64,000 nucleotides of DNA from positions 1,898,729 to 1,962,728 of the forward strand of contig NZ_FSQW01000001.1 of the NCBI RefSeq assembly GCF_900128895.1. The letters run 5' to 3'. This document shows, piece by piece, positions 54,036-62,760 of this stretch. A program made the position numbers and the translations under genes. This DNA comes from Parasphingorhabdus marina DSM 22363. GTDB taxonomy: Bacteria; Pseudomonadota; Alphaproteobacteria; Sphingomonadales; Sphingomonadaceae. A model generated the notes under the pieces. The model saw only the letters and a program-made list of their open reading frames with translations. It made no database searches and was not told the DNA's origin. Numbering within the stretch: position 1 is the stretch's first letter; each line of letters opens with the position of its first letter.

Positions 54036-54729
54036 CCATCGACATTTCTTCAAGTTGTTCTGGTTGTAATATCCGGACGTGCCGCCGATCAGGCAGATCG
54101 ATCAGACCGGCTTTTTTCATCTGGGTCATCTGACGACTGACAGTTTCGATGGTCAGACCCAAAATGTCTGCGACTTGTTGTCGGCCAAAGGGCAATTCGA
54201 ATGCCGCCAATGCTGTGTCGCCTGTTGAGCAGTCATTTCCGCCAAGCTTTTGTGACATCTCAAGCAGGAATGACGCGACTTTTTCCGGCGCCGTCTTGCG
54301 GCCCAGCAGCAACATCCATCGCCGCGCCCGATCAAGTTCGTCCAGCGTTTTTTCGAGCAGCTTGTGCTCCATTTGCGGATGCTGCGGTGTGAATTTCTCA
54401 AAATCTGCCCTGGCGAAAGCGCAGAGTTTGGCGTCTGTCAGCGCGGTGACGGTATATTCATTGGTGTTACCAAAAGGCCGGCCGACAAAATCGGACGGAT
54501 AGGCAATGCCGATAATCTGTTCCCGACCGTCGTCCAGTGAGGAAGTCAGCTTGAAAACCCCGCTGATGATATTGGCGACAGTGAGAGACTGGTCGCCTTC
54601 CCACATCAGTGACTGGCCCTTCTGCATCGAAAGGGAACGTCCAATACGATTGAGCACGCCGAGTTCATCGGGGTTGAGTGCGGAACAAATGGCCTGATTG
54701 CGGACCGCGCAGGTTTCACATGGGTTCAT
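54022..54729 (-). CDS. Crp/Fnr-family regulator, Fnr type with Fe-S cysteines
   Basis: A 235-residue oxygen-sensing transcription factor. N-terminal CETCAVRNQAIC gives Cys4, Cys7 and Cys15, and a fourth candidate Cys103 lies in the cyclic-nucleotide-fold domain (DAKLCAFAR), the layout for an oxygen-labile 4Fe-4S cluster. The effector-fold domain spans about 20-140, followed by a Crp-type winged helix with recognition helix TIETVSR, matching FNR residues that read TTGAT half-sites. ATG 54729 is the start. It is convergent with the universal stress gene, a plausible target. Confidence 0.92.
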   Translation of the reverse strand: MNPCETCAVRNQAICSALNPDELGVLNRIGRSLSMQKGQSLMWEGDQSLTVANIISGVFKLTSSLDDGREQIIGIAYPSDFVGRPFGNTNEYTVTALTDAKLCAFARADFEKFTPQHPQMEHKLLEKTLDELDRARRWMLLLGRKTAPEKVASFLLEMSQKLGGNDCSTGDTALAAFELPFGRQQVADILGLTIETVSRQMTQMKKAGLIDLPDRRHVRILQPEQLEEMSMAQPV

Positions 54730-54816
54730 GGGCCTGCCTTAGCCAATTGTCATGGGTCCTGCAATCCGCGGAAGACCCGAAATTGGCAAAGCGTCCGGAT
54801 AGAACATATCTAATGC

Positions 54817-55896
54817 TCAATTCATAGTTGCGATTTCCGGTTCCCGGCGGGTTTGCGCGAAAATATCCCACAAAGCCAGGAACAACGCGGCAAGCAACGG
54901 TCCGATCACTATGCCGTTGAAGCCCAGAAGCTGCAGGCCGCCAAATGTCGAAATGAGGATGACATAGTCGGGGATGCGGGTGTCCCGCCCGACGAGGATC
55001 GGGCGCAGGATATTGTCGACCATACCGATGATGAACAGCCCGCAGAAGACGAGCACCACGCCTTGCCAGACGGCGCCCGTGACAATGAGGTAAATGGCAA
55101 CGGGCACCCAGACCAGTCCGGTCCCGATAGCTGGAAGCAACGACAATATGCCCATGGAAACGCCCCAGAGCAGTGCGCCGCGGATATCCAGCATCCAGAA
55201 GATCACTCCGCCAATTGTGCCCTGCAATATGGCAACAATGATACTGCCCTTGATTGTGGCCTGAATCACGGTGACAAATTTGCCGAACAGGATGTCTCTT
55301 TGATGACGTTGCATCGGGATGGCCCGCTCGACATGGCTGACCAGGGTCCGGCCATCCCGCAAGAGATAGAAAGTCAGATACAGCATCACACCAAGGGCGA
55401 GGAAGAAGGAAAAGGCGCTTTGTCCAATATTGATGAGTTGCCCGATCACCGATTCAAAACTGCTTGCGATAAAAGCCTCGATCTTTTCCCGGACAGCCGC
55501 AAAGTTTCCGATCCCGTAGCTTTCCATGCGGTCCTGGACCCAAAGCGGGAGGGTGCCTTCAAACGCCGCGAAGACATCGCGGAAATCTATCTCGCCCGAC
55601 TGAATGCGGACGTAGATATCCGATGCTTCACGGAGCAACACAAAGCCGAGAATGATGGCCGGGACGATGACTAGCGAAATAATCAGCAGAAGTGTCAGCA
55701 ACGCCGCGCTGGATGTGCGGCCCTTCAAAATCCTGACCAGCCAGTCGAACACCGGGAGAAACAGCACTGTGATCACCACAGCCCAGATTATGGCGCCGAA
55801 AAAGGGTTCGATCAGCCATGCAAATGCGGCCGTGACAAGCGCCACAAGCAGGATAAGAAAACCTGTCTCCACACGGGATGCTGCGTTCTGATCCAT
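54817..55896 (-). CDS. AI-2E family transporter (first copy)
   Basis: A 359-residue integral membrane protein of the AI-2E/UPF0118 (PerM/TqsA) family, eight predicted helices. The C-terminal conserved LPAIGTGLVWVPVAIYLIVTGA and FGGLQLLGFNGIVIGPLLAALFL are visible. Substrates of the family include autoinducer-2 and, in some, sodium or ions; this one is not known. Start ATG 55896 (GGAG upstream) lies 13 bp after the enoyl-CoA hydratase stop, so both are leftward in one transcript. A second family member is at 58.4 kb. Confidence 0.88.
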   Translation of the reverse strand: MDQNAASRVETGFLILLVALVTAAFAWLIEPFFGAIIWAVVITVLFLPVFDWLVRILKGRTSSAALLTLLLIISLVIVPAIILGFVLLREASDIYVRIQSGEIDFRDVFAAFEGTLPLWVQDRMESYGIGNFAAVREKIEAFIASSFESVIGQLINIGQSAFSFFLALGVMLYLTFYLLRDGRTLVSHVERAIPMQRHQRDILFGKFVTVIQATIKGSIIVAILQGTIGGVIFWMLDIRGALLWGVSMGILSLLPAIGTGLVWVPVAIYLIVTGAVWQGVVLVFCGLFIIGMVDNILRPILVGRDTRIPDYVILISTFGGLQLLGFNGIVIGPLLAALFLALWDIFAQTRREPEIATMN

Positions 55897-55909
55897 CAAC
55901 CGCTCCGGT

Positions 55910-56653
55910 TCACTTCCGTTTTGATGCGAATGCCGCAATCCGCTCTTGCATGTCGGGGCCGGTGCCTTCGGTTTCCATCACTTCCCATTGCAGCCCCGCA
56001 TCCAGCGGTCCGCCGTCCGTCGCCTCAAGCAAGCGTTTGTTTGCGGCATGCGAAAATGCCGAATTGGCCAGAATTTTCTGACCAAGCGCGCGGATTTCGG
56101 TATCGAAGCTGTCTGCGGGCACTGCATATTCCGCGAGGCCAATCCGCACCGCTTCATCCGCATCGATCATGTCAGCCGTAAACATCAGCCGCTTGGCGGT
56201 GGCAATGCCCACGCGCCGGGGCAGGCGCTGGCTCATTCCCCAGACAGGGGTGAGCGCCCATTTTGCATGGGTGTCTCCAAATCGCGCATTGTCAGCCGCA
56301 AGAATGAAATCCGCAGCAAGAGCCACTTCCAGCGCCCCCGTATAGCAATGGCCGTGAACGGCTGCGATCACGGGTTTCGGAAGCTTCTCCATCATCCGCA
56401 AAGTTTCGCTGTGCCAGCCGCGTGAGGGGACTTCTTCCCCCTCTGCGATGTCGGCGAGATCATGGCCGGCGGAAAAACATTTTCCCGCGCCTCGGATGAC
56501 AACGCAACCAATAGTGTCATCCTTGCGCAAACCGGCAATATGGGCGCGCAGTTCCCGGAACATGCCCACCGTGAGAGAGTTCAGTTTTTCGGGCCGGTTG
56601 AACGTCAAAATGGCAAGACCGTTTTCGTCCTCGCGTTTTACCAGATCCGCCAT
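55910..56653 (-). CDS. Enoyl-CoA hydratase/isomerase family protein
   Basis: A 247-residue crotonase-fold enzyme. ILTFNRPEKLNSLT (about 15-28) and the oxyanion-hole stretch VIRGAGKCFSAGHDLADI are canonical. Position-specific glutamates of true enoyl-CoA hydratases are not clear (HGHCYTGALEVALAADFILAA shows a partial match), so it may be a hydratase, isomerase or other crotonase. ATG 56653 follows AAGGAG. It is first in a unit with the AI-2E gene and could serve in beta-oxidation with the acyl-CoA dehydrogenases. Confidence 0.87.
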   Translation of the reverse strand: MADLVKREDENGLAILTFNRPEKLNSLTVGMFRELRAHIAGLRKDDTIGCVVIRGAGKCFSAGHDLADIAEGEEVPSRGWHSETLRMMEKLPKPVIAAVHGHCYTGALEVALAADFILAADNARFGDTHAKWALTPVWGMSQRLPRRVGIATAKRLMFTADMIDADEAVRIGLAEYAVPADSFDTEIRALGQKILANSAFSHAANKRLLEATDGGPLDAGLQWEVMETEGTGPDMQERIAAFASKRK

Positions 56654-56699
56654 GTGCTCGCTCCTTGTCGGCATTTCCTATTCGCTGAACCCGCCAACT

Positions 56700-56727
56700 A
56701 CAACCCAAAGCAGTAATCGGGGGTTGT
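56700..56727. promoter_or_regulatory. Inverted repeat before the enoyl-CoA hydratase gene
   Basis: ACAACCC (56700-56706) and GGGTTGT (56721-56727) pair perfectly with a 14-nt spacer, 47 bp before the hydratase start. It could be an operator or an mRNA stem in the leader. The rest of the 284-bp gap to the next gene shows no clear feature. Confidence 0.35.
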
Positions 56728-56937
56728 GACCGCAGGATCTGATTGCCGGAACTGCAATCTGCCGATCGGATAAAGACCTGTGTTTTTTGTCGAAGCGCCG
56801 CGGTTTTTCATCGAAAGACCGATGCAGGATGGTTCTCTTGTGCATAGCGTTGCAGATAGCACGAAGGGAATTCCCGATGACGCATCCCCAACCGACTGGA
56901 TGTGCTTCGGGCATCCCTTTGGTCAGGGGGATGGAAC

Positions 56938-57555
56938 ATGTCTGAATATCGCAATCTTTTCGGGTTGAACCGGCCTGCCGCATGGGCCAGCTCCTTCGCC
57001 CGGGTTTGCGGGATGGTGGCCGTTGCCAGCATCATGACGACAACTCCATCTCCCGCTTTTGCCCAGACGGCCGGTGGTTCCGGCACCCCCAGCAAACCGG
57101 CTCCTCCTTGTTCCACACCCGAGCACCGGGCGTTTGATTTCTGGATCGGGGAGTGGGACGTAACCTCTTCAGCCAGCACAACAGCAACCGCCATTAACCG
57201 CATCTCGGTTCAGCACGGTGGGTGCGTCATTCGCGAAGAATATGAAACGAACGGCGGATATTCGGGCATGAGCATGAGCTTTTACGACGCGCCGCGGAAA
57301 AGGTGGCACCAGACCTGGATGGGCGTGGACGGGACCCCGCTCTACATCGAGGGCGGGCCGAATGCGGAAGGGCAGATGGTGCTGAGCAACGCCAACTGGC
57401 CAGGATATGTCGCAGGAACGACGGTCAACCGGGTCACCTGGACGCCCAATCCGGATGGCAGCGTCCGTCAGCACTGGCAGAAATCAGATGATGGCGGCAA
57501 AAGCTGGAGCGACGTATTTGACGGCCTCTACGTCAAGCGGAAGGCCGGGAAATAG
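56938..57555 (+). CDS. Exported protein of unknown function (FDFWIGEWDV domain)
   Basis: A 205-residue predicted secreted or periplasmic protein: N-terminal signal segment (about 22-45, including VCGMVAVASIMTTT and SPAFAQ as a likely cleavage site). A beta-rich domain begins at HRAFDFWIGEWDVTSS, a signature seen in DUF1579-like proteins, with SMSFYDAPRKRWHQTWMG and a C-terminal SDVFDGLYVKRK. The structure suggests a lipocalin-type barrel. ATG 56938 has GGGGGATGG upstream. Its function is unknown. It is convergent with gmk, 7 bp apart. Confidence 0.7.
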   Translation: MSEYRNLFGLNRPAAWASSFARVCGMVAVASIMTTTPSPAFAQTAGGSGTPSKPAPPCSTPEHRAFDFWIGEWDVTSSASTTATAINRISVQHGGCVIREEYETNGGYSGMSMSFYDAPRKRWHQTWMGVDGTPLYIEGGPNAEGQMVLSNANWPGYVAGTTVNRVTWTPNPDGSVRQHWQKSDDGGKSWSDVFDGLYVKRKAGK

Positions 57556-57562
57556 GGCAGAC

Positions 57563-58219
57563 CTAGCCGGTCATCAAGTCACGGACAAAACCAATCAGGC
57601 CGGTCTGCCGTGACCGGCGCATGCGCTCGGTGGCGAGAATGGTCTGTACTTTGGCGAAACAGGCTTCGAGGTCGTCATTGATCAGGACATAGTCATAGCC
57701 GTCCCAGTGACTTATCTCGCTGGCTGCCCGCTGCATCCGGCTGTCGATAATCTCGTTGCTGTCTGTGGCACGGCTTTCGAGCCGTTCGCGAAGTTCAGCG
57801 AGCGAAGGCGGGAGAATGAACACCCGAACCACATCCTGACCGGCGCGCTGATACAGTTGCTGGGTGCCTTGCCAGTCAATGTCAAACAGGACATCGCGGC
57901 CGTCCTGGAGGCTCTGGTTTACCGGTGCTGCTGGCGTGGCATAGCGGTTGCCAAAAACTGTCGCATATTCGAGAAACGCATTATCCGCGACCATTTCCTC
58001 AAATTCTTCACCCTCGACGAAATAATAGTCCCGGCCATGTTCTTCACCCGGACGTTTTGGCCGGGTCGTGACCGAGACGGACATTTCAATCTGGTCATCG
58101 GCTTCGAGCAGCATGCGTGCGAGAGTGGATTTGCCTGCGCCGGATGGAGAAGACAGGACAAAAAGCAGTCCTCTGCGGGTCAATTCGTCATGAGGACGGG
58201 AAGAAATATCGTCGGCCAT
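57563..58219 (-). CDS. gmk: Guanylate kinase
   Basis: Converts GMP to GDP with ATP. The 218 residues include P-loop SSPSGAGKST (about 23-32), SVSVTTRPKRPGE and DYYFVE for GMP binding, and the lid/catalytic region VFGNRYATP. Length is normal. Start ATG 58219. Divergent from the AI-2E gene. Confidence 0.97.
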   Translation of the reverse strand: MADDISSRPHDELTRRGLLFVLSSPSGAGKSTLARMLLEADDQIEMSVSVTTRPKRPGEEHGRDYYFVEGEEFEEMVADNAFLEYATVFGNRYATPAAPVNQSLQDGRDVLFDIDWQGTQQLYQRAGQDVVRVFILPPSLAELRERLESRATDSNEIIDSRMQRAASEISHWDGYDYVLINDDLEACFAKVQTILATERMRRSRQTGLIGFVRDLMTG

Positions 58220-58359
58220 ATCGGCTATTGGCCGAGAAGGGTGCGCGACGTCAAGATGCTAGTTGGCCTTGCCCGCAGATGATGTGATGACAGTGCCTGC
58301 TTTTGTGTTTATCACCACCTTTCAAAGGTTTCATTTGGGCAGGATGGCGAGCGGGAACA

Positions 58360-59478
58360 GTGCTACAGGGTCGCGTCAGTACGATTTTCTTCTCGGTCGG
58401 CATAACCATCATGATCGGCTGGCTCTTCTATGTCGGCAAGGACATTATCCTGCCGATCGTGACGGCGATCATCCTGTTGCAGATCCTGTACGCTGCCAGC
58501 GCAGCCGTAGCGCGTATTCCGGGCCTGGGGCGCACCCCGATGTGGGTTCGGGCGACACTCGCTCTGGTTGGTGTGATGCTGCTGCTGTTCGCGCTGACCC
58601 GCATGCTGGTCGCAAGTTTGCAGACGCTGGTGCCTTCCCTGCCGCGATATCAGAGCAATCTCGAAAACCTGTTCGCCGCCTGGTTCCCGGGGCCGACGGA
58701 AGTGGAGGGCCCCAAGCCGGAAATGGCCGAAATGATGACGTCGCCATCATTGATGTTCGATCGCGGGACCGAAGCAGTCGTCAAGGCGGTCAGCGAGTTT
58801 GCGAACAACCTGCTAACCGAGATCGACATTGCCGCAATTGCCCAGTCCGTGCTGTCTTCCTTGACCAGTTTTGGCGGCTTTGTCTTCATCACGATCCTCT
58901 ACGCCTCTTTCATGCTCAGCGAGATTACCGGATTTCCGCAGAAAGTCCGGCGGGCATTTGGCAGCCAAAGCGAGTCCAAGGACACGCTCAACATGATTGC
59001 CCGGATCAACCATGACATTGGCAGTTATCTGGCGACCAAAACGCTGATCAATGTAATTCTCGGCGTGATTTGCTGGGTGATCCTGATGATCATGGGGGTC
59101 GAATATGCGGCATTATGGGCCATCATCATCGGTCTGCTCAACTATATCCCCTATATCGGTTCCATCGTCGGAGTGGCTTTTCCGGCAATGTTTGCCGTCG
59201 CCCAGTTTGGAACGCTGACTATCCCGCTGGTTGCAACCGGGTTGATGACCGGTGCGCAGGTCATAATCGGCAATGTTGTCGAGCCGCGGATGCTGAGCAA
59301 GTCGGTGAACCTAAGTCCGATGGTCGTGCTGGTGGCGCTGTCGGTCTGGTCCGCACTGTGGGGCATCCCGGGAGCCATACTTGCGGTCCCGTTCACGACC
59401 ATCCTGATGATCATTCTGGCCGGACGGAAAGGGACCAAGCCGATAGCCGCTTTATTGTCGAGCGATGGGCGGGTCTAG
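58360..59478 (+). CDS. AI-2E family transporter (second copy)
   Basis: A 372-residue polytopic membrane protein of the AI-2E/UPF0118 family. The N-terminal helices and the conserved C-terminal block IPYIGSIVGVAFPAMFAVAQFG are clear, with about eight helices. It is divergent in sequence from the copy at 54.8 kb, so not a recent duplication. The start is taken as GTG 58360 with GAGCGGGA upstream; a TTG at 58303 would add 19 residues. It is convergent with the MFS gene (overlap of 4 bp). Confidence 0.87.
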   Translation: MLQGRVSTIFFSVGITIMIGWLFYVGKDIILPIVTAIILLQILYAASAAVARIPGLGRTPMWVRATLALVGVMLLLFALTRMLVASLQTLVPSLPRYQSNLENLFAAWFPGPTEVEGPKPEMAEMMTSPSLMFDRGTEAVVKAVSEFANNLLTEIDIAAIAQSVLSSLTSFGGFVFITILYASFMLSEITGFPQKVRRAFGSQSESKDTLNMIARINHDIGSYLATKTLINVILGVICWVILMIMGVEYAALWAIIIGLLNYIPYIGSIVGVAFPAMFAVAQFGTLTIPLVATGLMTGAQVIIGNVVEPRMLSKSVNLSPMVVLVALSVWSALWGIPGAILAVPFTTILMIILAGRKGTKPIAALLSSDGRV

Positions 59479-60815
59479 TCTGATTCAGCCGGTCGGAAAA
59501 CCGGCGGCTTGAGCAAAATGGCGGCAACCACCGAAAGCGCCAGCAGGGCGGTCCCGATCAAAAACGCGAGATCATAGCTGCCCGTAGCTTCATAGGCATA
59601 GCCAGCACCGGCCGGAACCGTCGCCACAAAAGGCAGCAACAGAGGGGCAAAGACGGCATTTATTCGCGCAAAACTGGCCTCGCCGAAAAAGTTGCTGATC
59701 AGCGCCGGCGCGAGTGCGAACAGGCCTCCATAGCAGGCCCCGAACACAAATCCCGAGATGATCAGCAAAGCAAAGCTGTCCGTTGATCCGAACAGCAGGA
59801 AACTGCCAAACATCAGACCCATGATGATCGCCATCAGCCAGCGCATCTCGAACCGGTCCCCGAGCCAGCCGGCCGGGATCCGCCCGGATCCGCTGCCCAG
59901 GATGAAGGCGCCCATCAAAGAGGCGATTTGCAACCCCGGAATACCGGCATCAGAAAGATATAGCGCGCCGTGGGTGAGCAGGAAGGTGCCAGTTCCCAGA
60001 TAGGTCACGTTGATCAGCATGAGCAGATAGACGCTGACTGTGCCAAACACCTGGCGGATGGTCCAGTTGTGAGCACTGCGGTAGGTTCGGGGTTTGGTTG
60101 CCGCCCGGTCTGCAGAAAGTCGCGCCTTTTCCGGATCAACATTGTCAGGATGCTGGCCGATATCCTGGGGCCGGTTGATAAGAAACCGGGCAAGTACCAG
60201 TGCGATCAACACGATGACGGCGCTGGCGGCCCAGCCCGATTGCCACGTTCCGAACCGGGTCATGATCGCGGCGAGAACCGGCTGGGCCACAAAGCCGCCG
60301 GCGGCGCTGCCGGTGACAACAATGCCCAGCACGGTGGCACGCCGGATATTGAACCAGCTGATCGCGAGTGTATGGCCGCACAGCGGACTGGTCAGGGCGA
60401 GGGACAGGCCGATGACCAGACCCCAGATTATGGTCCATTGCCAGACCTCGGTGACCAGCAATATGATCGCCAGCAAACCGGCAAGCATCAGCACCAATCC
60501 GGCGGTCATGGTGAACCTGACCCCGCGCTTGCCGATCATCCAGGCAGTGAAGGGGTAGCAGAGGCCGAGCACAACAAAGCCGATACTGTGCGCAATGGAT
60601 GCCGAGCCGCGGTTCCAGTCCATGGCCTCGACCATCGCCGGGAAAATGACGGCATAGGCGAAATAGACGAAACCCGACGCTGCAAAATAGATGAAAAACA
60701 ACAGCGCGGTGTTGATCCAGCCGTAGAAGAGCCTGTCTGGCGGAGAGGGGGCAGCAGGATCGGTGGCAGGACGCGCCGGTTCATTCTGCGCCGGCTGGGT
60801 ATCGGGTGCGTCCAC
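59475..60815 (-). CDS. MFS transporter
   Basis: A 446-residue major facilitator superfamily permease with 12 predicted helices. The N-terminal Asp/Pro/Ala-rich tail (about 1-30) precedes FYGWINTALLFFIYFAA. MIGKRGVRFTMT is the loop 2-3 region and WLGDRFEMRWLM the loop 8-9 equivalent. It resembles the oxalate/formate or monocarboxylate (MCT-like) group, but the substrate is not certain. GTG 60815 follows AGGAGAG. The gene lies 105 bp downstream of the two-partner secretion transporter gene, in the same orientation. Confidence 0.88.
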   Translation of the reverse strand: MDAPDTQPAQNEPARPATDPAAPSPPDRLFYGWINTALLFFIYFAASGFVYFAYAVIFPAMVEAMDWNRGSASIAHSIGFVVLGLCYPFTAWMIGKRGVRFTMTAGLVLMLAGLLAIILLVTEVWQWTIIWGLVIGLSLALTSPLCGHTLAISWFNIRRATVLGIVVTGSAAGGFVAQPVLAAIMTRFGTWQSGWAASAVIVLIALVLARFLINRPQDIGQHPDNVDPEKARLSADRAATKPRTYRSAHNWTIRQVFGTVSVYLLMLINVTYLGTGTFLLTHGALYLSDAGIPGLQIASLMGAFILGSGSGRIPAGWLGDRFEMRWLMAIIMGLMFGSFLLFGSTDSFALLIISGFVFGACYGGLFALAPALISNFFGEASFARINAVFAPLLLPFVATVPAGAGYAYEATGSYDLAFLIGTALLALSVVAAILLKPPVFRPAESD

Positions 60816-60920
60816 TCATGCTCTCCTGTGCCGGCCTTGCTGCAGGCAGAAGACAGCTTACAGCATGATGCGGGGGAGGCAATGGTTCAGTGGCAGGAAG
60901 CAACTGAATGGAGAGGCAGA

Positions 60921-62561
60921 TCAGAATTGAACGCCGACCTGGACATTGACCCGCGGTGACTGGTCACCACTTTCAAAACGGTCTTCATTCAGTGGCGCTG
61001 CCGCTTCGAGCCCCATGTCAAAGCGTCCCATTTGTGCGCGCATGCCGGCCCCGGCAGAAAGCAGCGTTCCGTCGCCAAATCCGTCACCAATGTGAGACAC
61101 ATAGCCACCATCAACAAATCCATAGAGCTGCAGCCAGTTCATCCATGGTGTGGGCTGGTTGAAATCCTTGCGGAATTCGGCAAGTCCCAGCACCCCTTCA
61201 TCGCCGAACCGCTCGGTGAAATCATATCCGCGGCCGAAATAGGGGCCGCCCAGGGATATTTCCTGTGCAGACAGCAAGGGACTGGATGCGATCTGGGCAT
61301 TGGCCGCCAGCCGCATGCCGAAACCGCCACCAAATCTCAGGATGCTGTTGACCCACAAATTGGCTCGGGTGAAAGTTCCGTCTGCATCACTGCGCGAATT
61401 GAGCGGATCGCCACGGCGGCTGGCTCCCAGTATGCCGAGACCCTGCGTCACCCCAATGCCGCCATAGATCCGCCCCGAACCCACCTTGGCATTGCCAGAG
61501 AAGCTGACCGATGCGGTGACAATGTCATCGTCCTGAAACTGGCTGCGGGCTTGCGATTGCTGCACTTCCAGATAGGCCAGTTCGGCGTTGAGCCAGGCAT
61601 TGAGATTGTTGCTGCGTTTCAGAGCATGGCTTGCGAACACCGCTGCATAACGATTGCGCCCGCGGAAATCGAAGGCGCTCAAAGGACCGCCGCTATGTGT
61701 GCGGCCGGCGGCAGCGCTGATCCCAAGCACTGTGCCGCCATTGCCGAGAGTCATGGCATAGCGGGCGCTGATATAGGTGAGTTCGTCGGGCTGAGCGATG
61801 GTACTGGTGACCGAGGTCGTCAGCACATCACTGTCCTGAAGTAAACCCGAGACGTCAAGCTTGAGTCGGGCCCGCACGGGTCCCAGCGTCGATGGCCCGT
61901 AATTGTCCACGGTCGCATATCCCCGGGCCTTCTGTTCACGGACCGTGACAAGGAGAATGCCCTTCCCGTTTTCGCGGACATAGCGCGTGTTTTGCAAGGT
62001 GATGTCGGGAAGGTCGCCGGCGAGCAGCAGTTGCCGCTCCAGAAGGGCCGACTGGGCGGCATCACAGACCAGCCGGTCCAGTATCCGTCGGAGGCGGCGA
62101 TTGTCAGAACCGATGATCCGCACTTCGTGGATCGGGCCCGGGTCGAGATTAACCGAGACGATCCCCATTCTCACTGCCTGGGCGGGAATTTCTGCGCTGG
62201 CGAAGATATAGCCCTGATCCCGGGCCGACCGGGAGACCGCATTGGCGAGCTGGCTCAAGACTTCCGGACTGGCGTCCTGGCCAATGAAACTTTCATATTT
62301 GCTGGCCATGGGTGCCAGCGGGATATCGGCCGGAGCCTGGACATTGACCGCTCCGATGGTCGTTCCGCTGGTATTTGAGCCTGTTGACCGGATCGCATTT
62401 TCAACAATCGGCGTTTGAACCTGATTGTCCGGCTGGGTCGCGGCCGGAAATTGCTGGTTTTCTCCCACTGATTCAAACGGATTCGCGGATTGCTGCGCCG
62501 CTGCGATGGACGCAGAGCACAGGATTCCGGCGGAAAATCCGATGGGAAGAACGCGGTACAA
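60921..62561 (-). CDS. ShlB/FhaC/HecB-family two-partner-secretion outer membrane transporter
   Basis: A 546-residue outer-membrane TpsB/Omp85-type transporter. A signal peptide ends near SIAAAQQ (about 23). POTRA-like segments follow (about 95-185: AVRMGIVSVNLDPGPIHEVRIIG is the POTRA start), then a 16-strand barrel. GGPYFGRGYDF contains the L6 RGY motif, and the last residue is Phe. The start is TTG 62561 (AGGAG six bases upstream); the alternative TTG 62567 directly abuts it. No TpsA gene with a hemagglutination-activity N-terminus is visible; the divergent neighbour is a FecR-domain protein. Confidence 0.88.
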   Translation of the reverse strand: MYRVLPIGFSAGILCSASIAAAQQSANPFESVGENQQFPAATQPDNQVQTPIVENAIRSTGSNTSGTTIGAVNVQAPADIPLAPMASKYESFIGQDASPEVLSQLANAVSRSARDQGYIFASAEIPAQAVRMGIVSVNLDPGPIHEVRIIGSDNRRLRRILDRLVCDAAQSALLERQLLLAGDLPDITLQNTRYVRENGKGILLVTVREQKARGYATVDNYGPSTLGPVRARLKLDVSGLLQDSDVLTTSVTSTIAQPDELTYISARYAMTLGNGGTVLGISAAAGRTHSGGPLSAFDFRGRNRYAAVFASHALKRSNNLNAWLNAELAYLEVQQSQARSQFQDDDIVTASVSFSGNAKVGSGRIYGGIGVTQGLGILGASRRGDPLNSRSDADGTFTRANLWVNSILRFGGGFGMRLAANAQIASSPLLSAQEISLGGPYFGRGYDFTERFGDEGVLGLAEFRKDFNQPTPWMNWLQLYGFVDGGYVSHIGDGFGDGTLLSAGAGMRAQMGRFDMGLEAAAPLNEDRFESGDQSPRVNVQVGVQF

Positions 62562-62567
62562 AAACAA

Positions 62568-62572
62568 CTCCT
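62568..62572 (-). promoter_or_regulatory. Ribosome site setting the TTG start of the two-partner transporter
   Basis: AGGAG on the minus strand, 6 bases before TTG 62561. A closer TTG at 62567 has no spacing, so translation probably begins at 62561. Confidence 0.6.
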
Positions 62573-62582
62573 GGAAGCCCTC

Positions 62583-62622
62583 AACAAAATTTGTTTAGCG
62601 TTGAAAGCTTAGGAAAAGCTTA
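62583..62622. promoter_or_regulatory. Palindrome and AAAGCTTA direct repeats in the divergent promoter region
   Basis: AACAAA-A-TTTGTT (62583-62595) is a perfect inverted repeat with a 1-base centre. AAAGCTTA occurs at 62604-62611 and again at 62615-62622, 11 bp apart (one helical turn), each holding the AAGCTT palindrome. The region is AT-rich and lies between the divergent two-partner transporter and fecR-domain genes. Confidence 0.5.
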
Positions 62623-62760
62623 TCGAACCAGTGATTTAACGGAAAATTCAGCCTCATTTTAAACCGCTTTTGCAGTTTCACTCTCTATTCCGCTGATTTC
62701 AGACAGATTTTTGCTCGGGACCAACACGAAGCAACAGGAACAAATACAAGAGTAAGAAAA

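Noticed and set aside
60885..60909. TTCAGT/ACTGAA stem after the two-partner transporter gene
   Set aside because: A 6-bp, AT-rich stem with a large loop; too weak to support a terminator.
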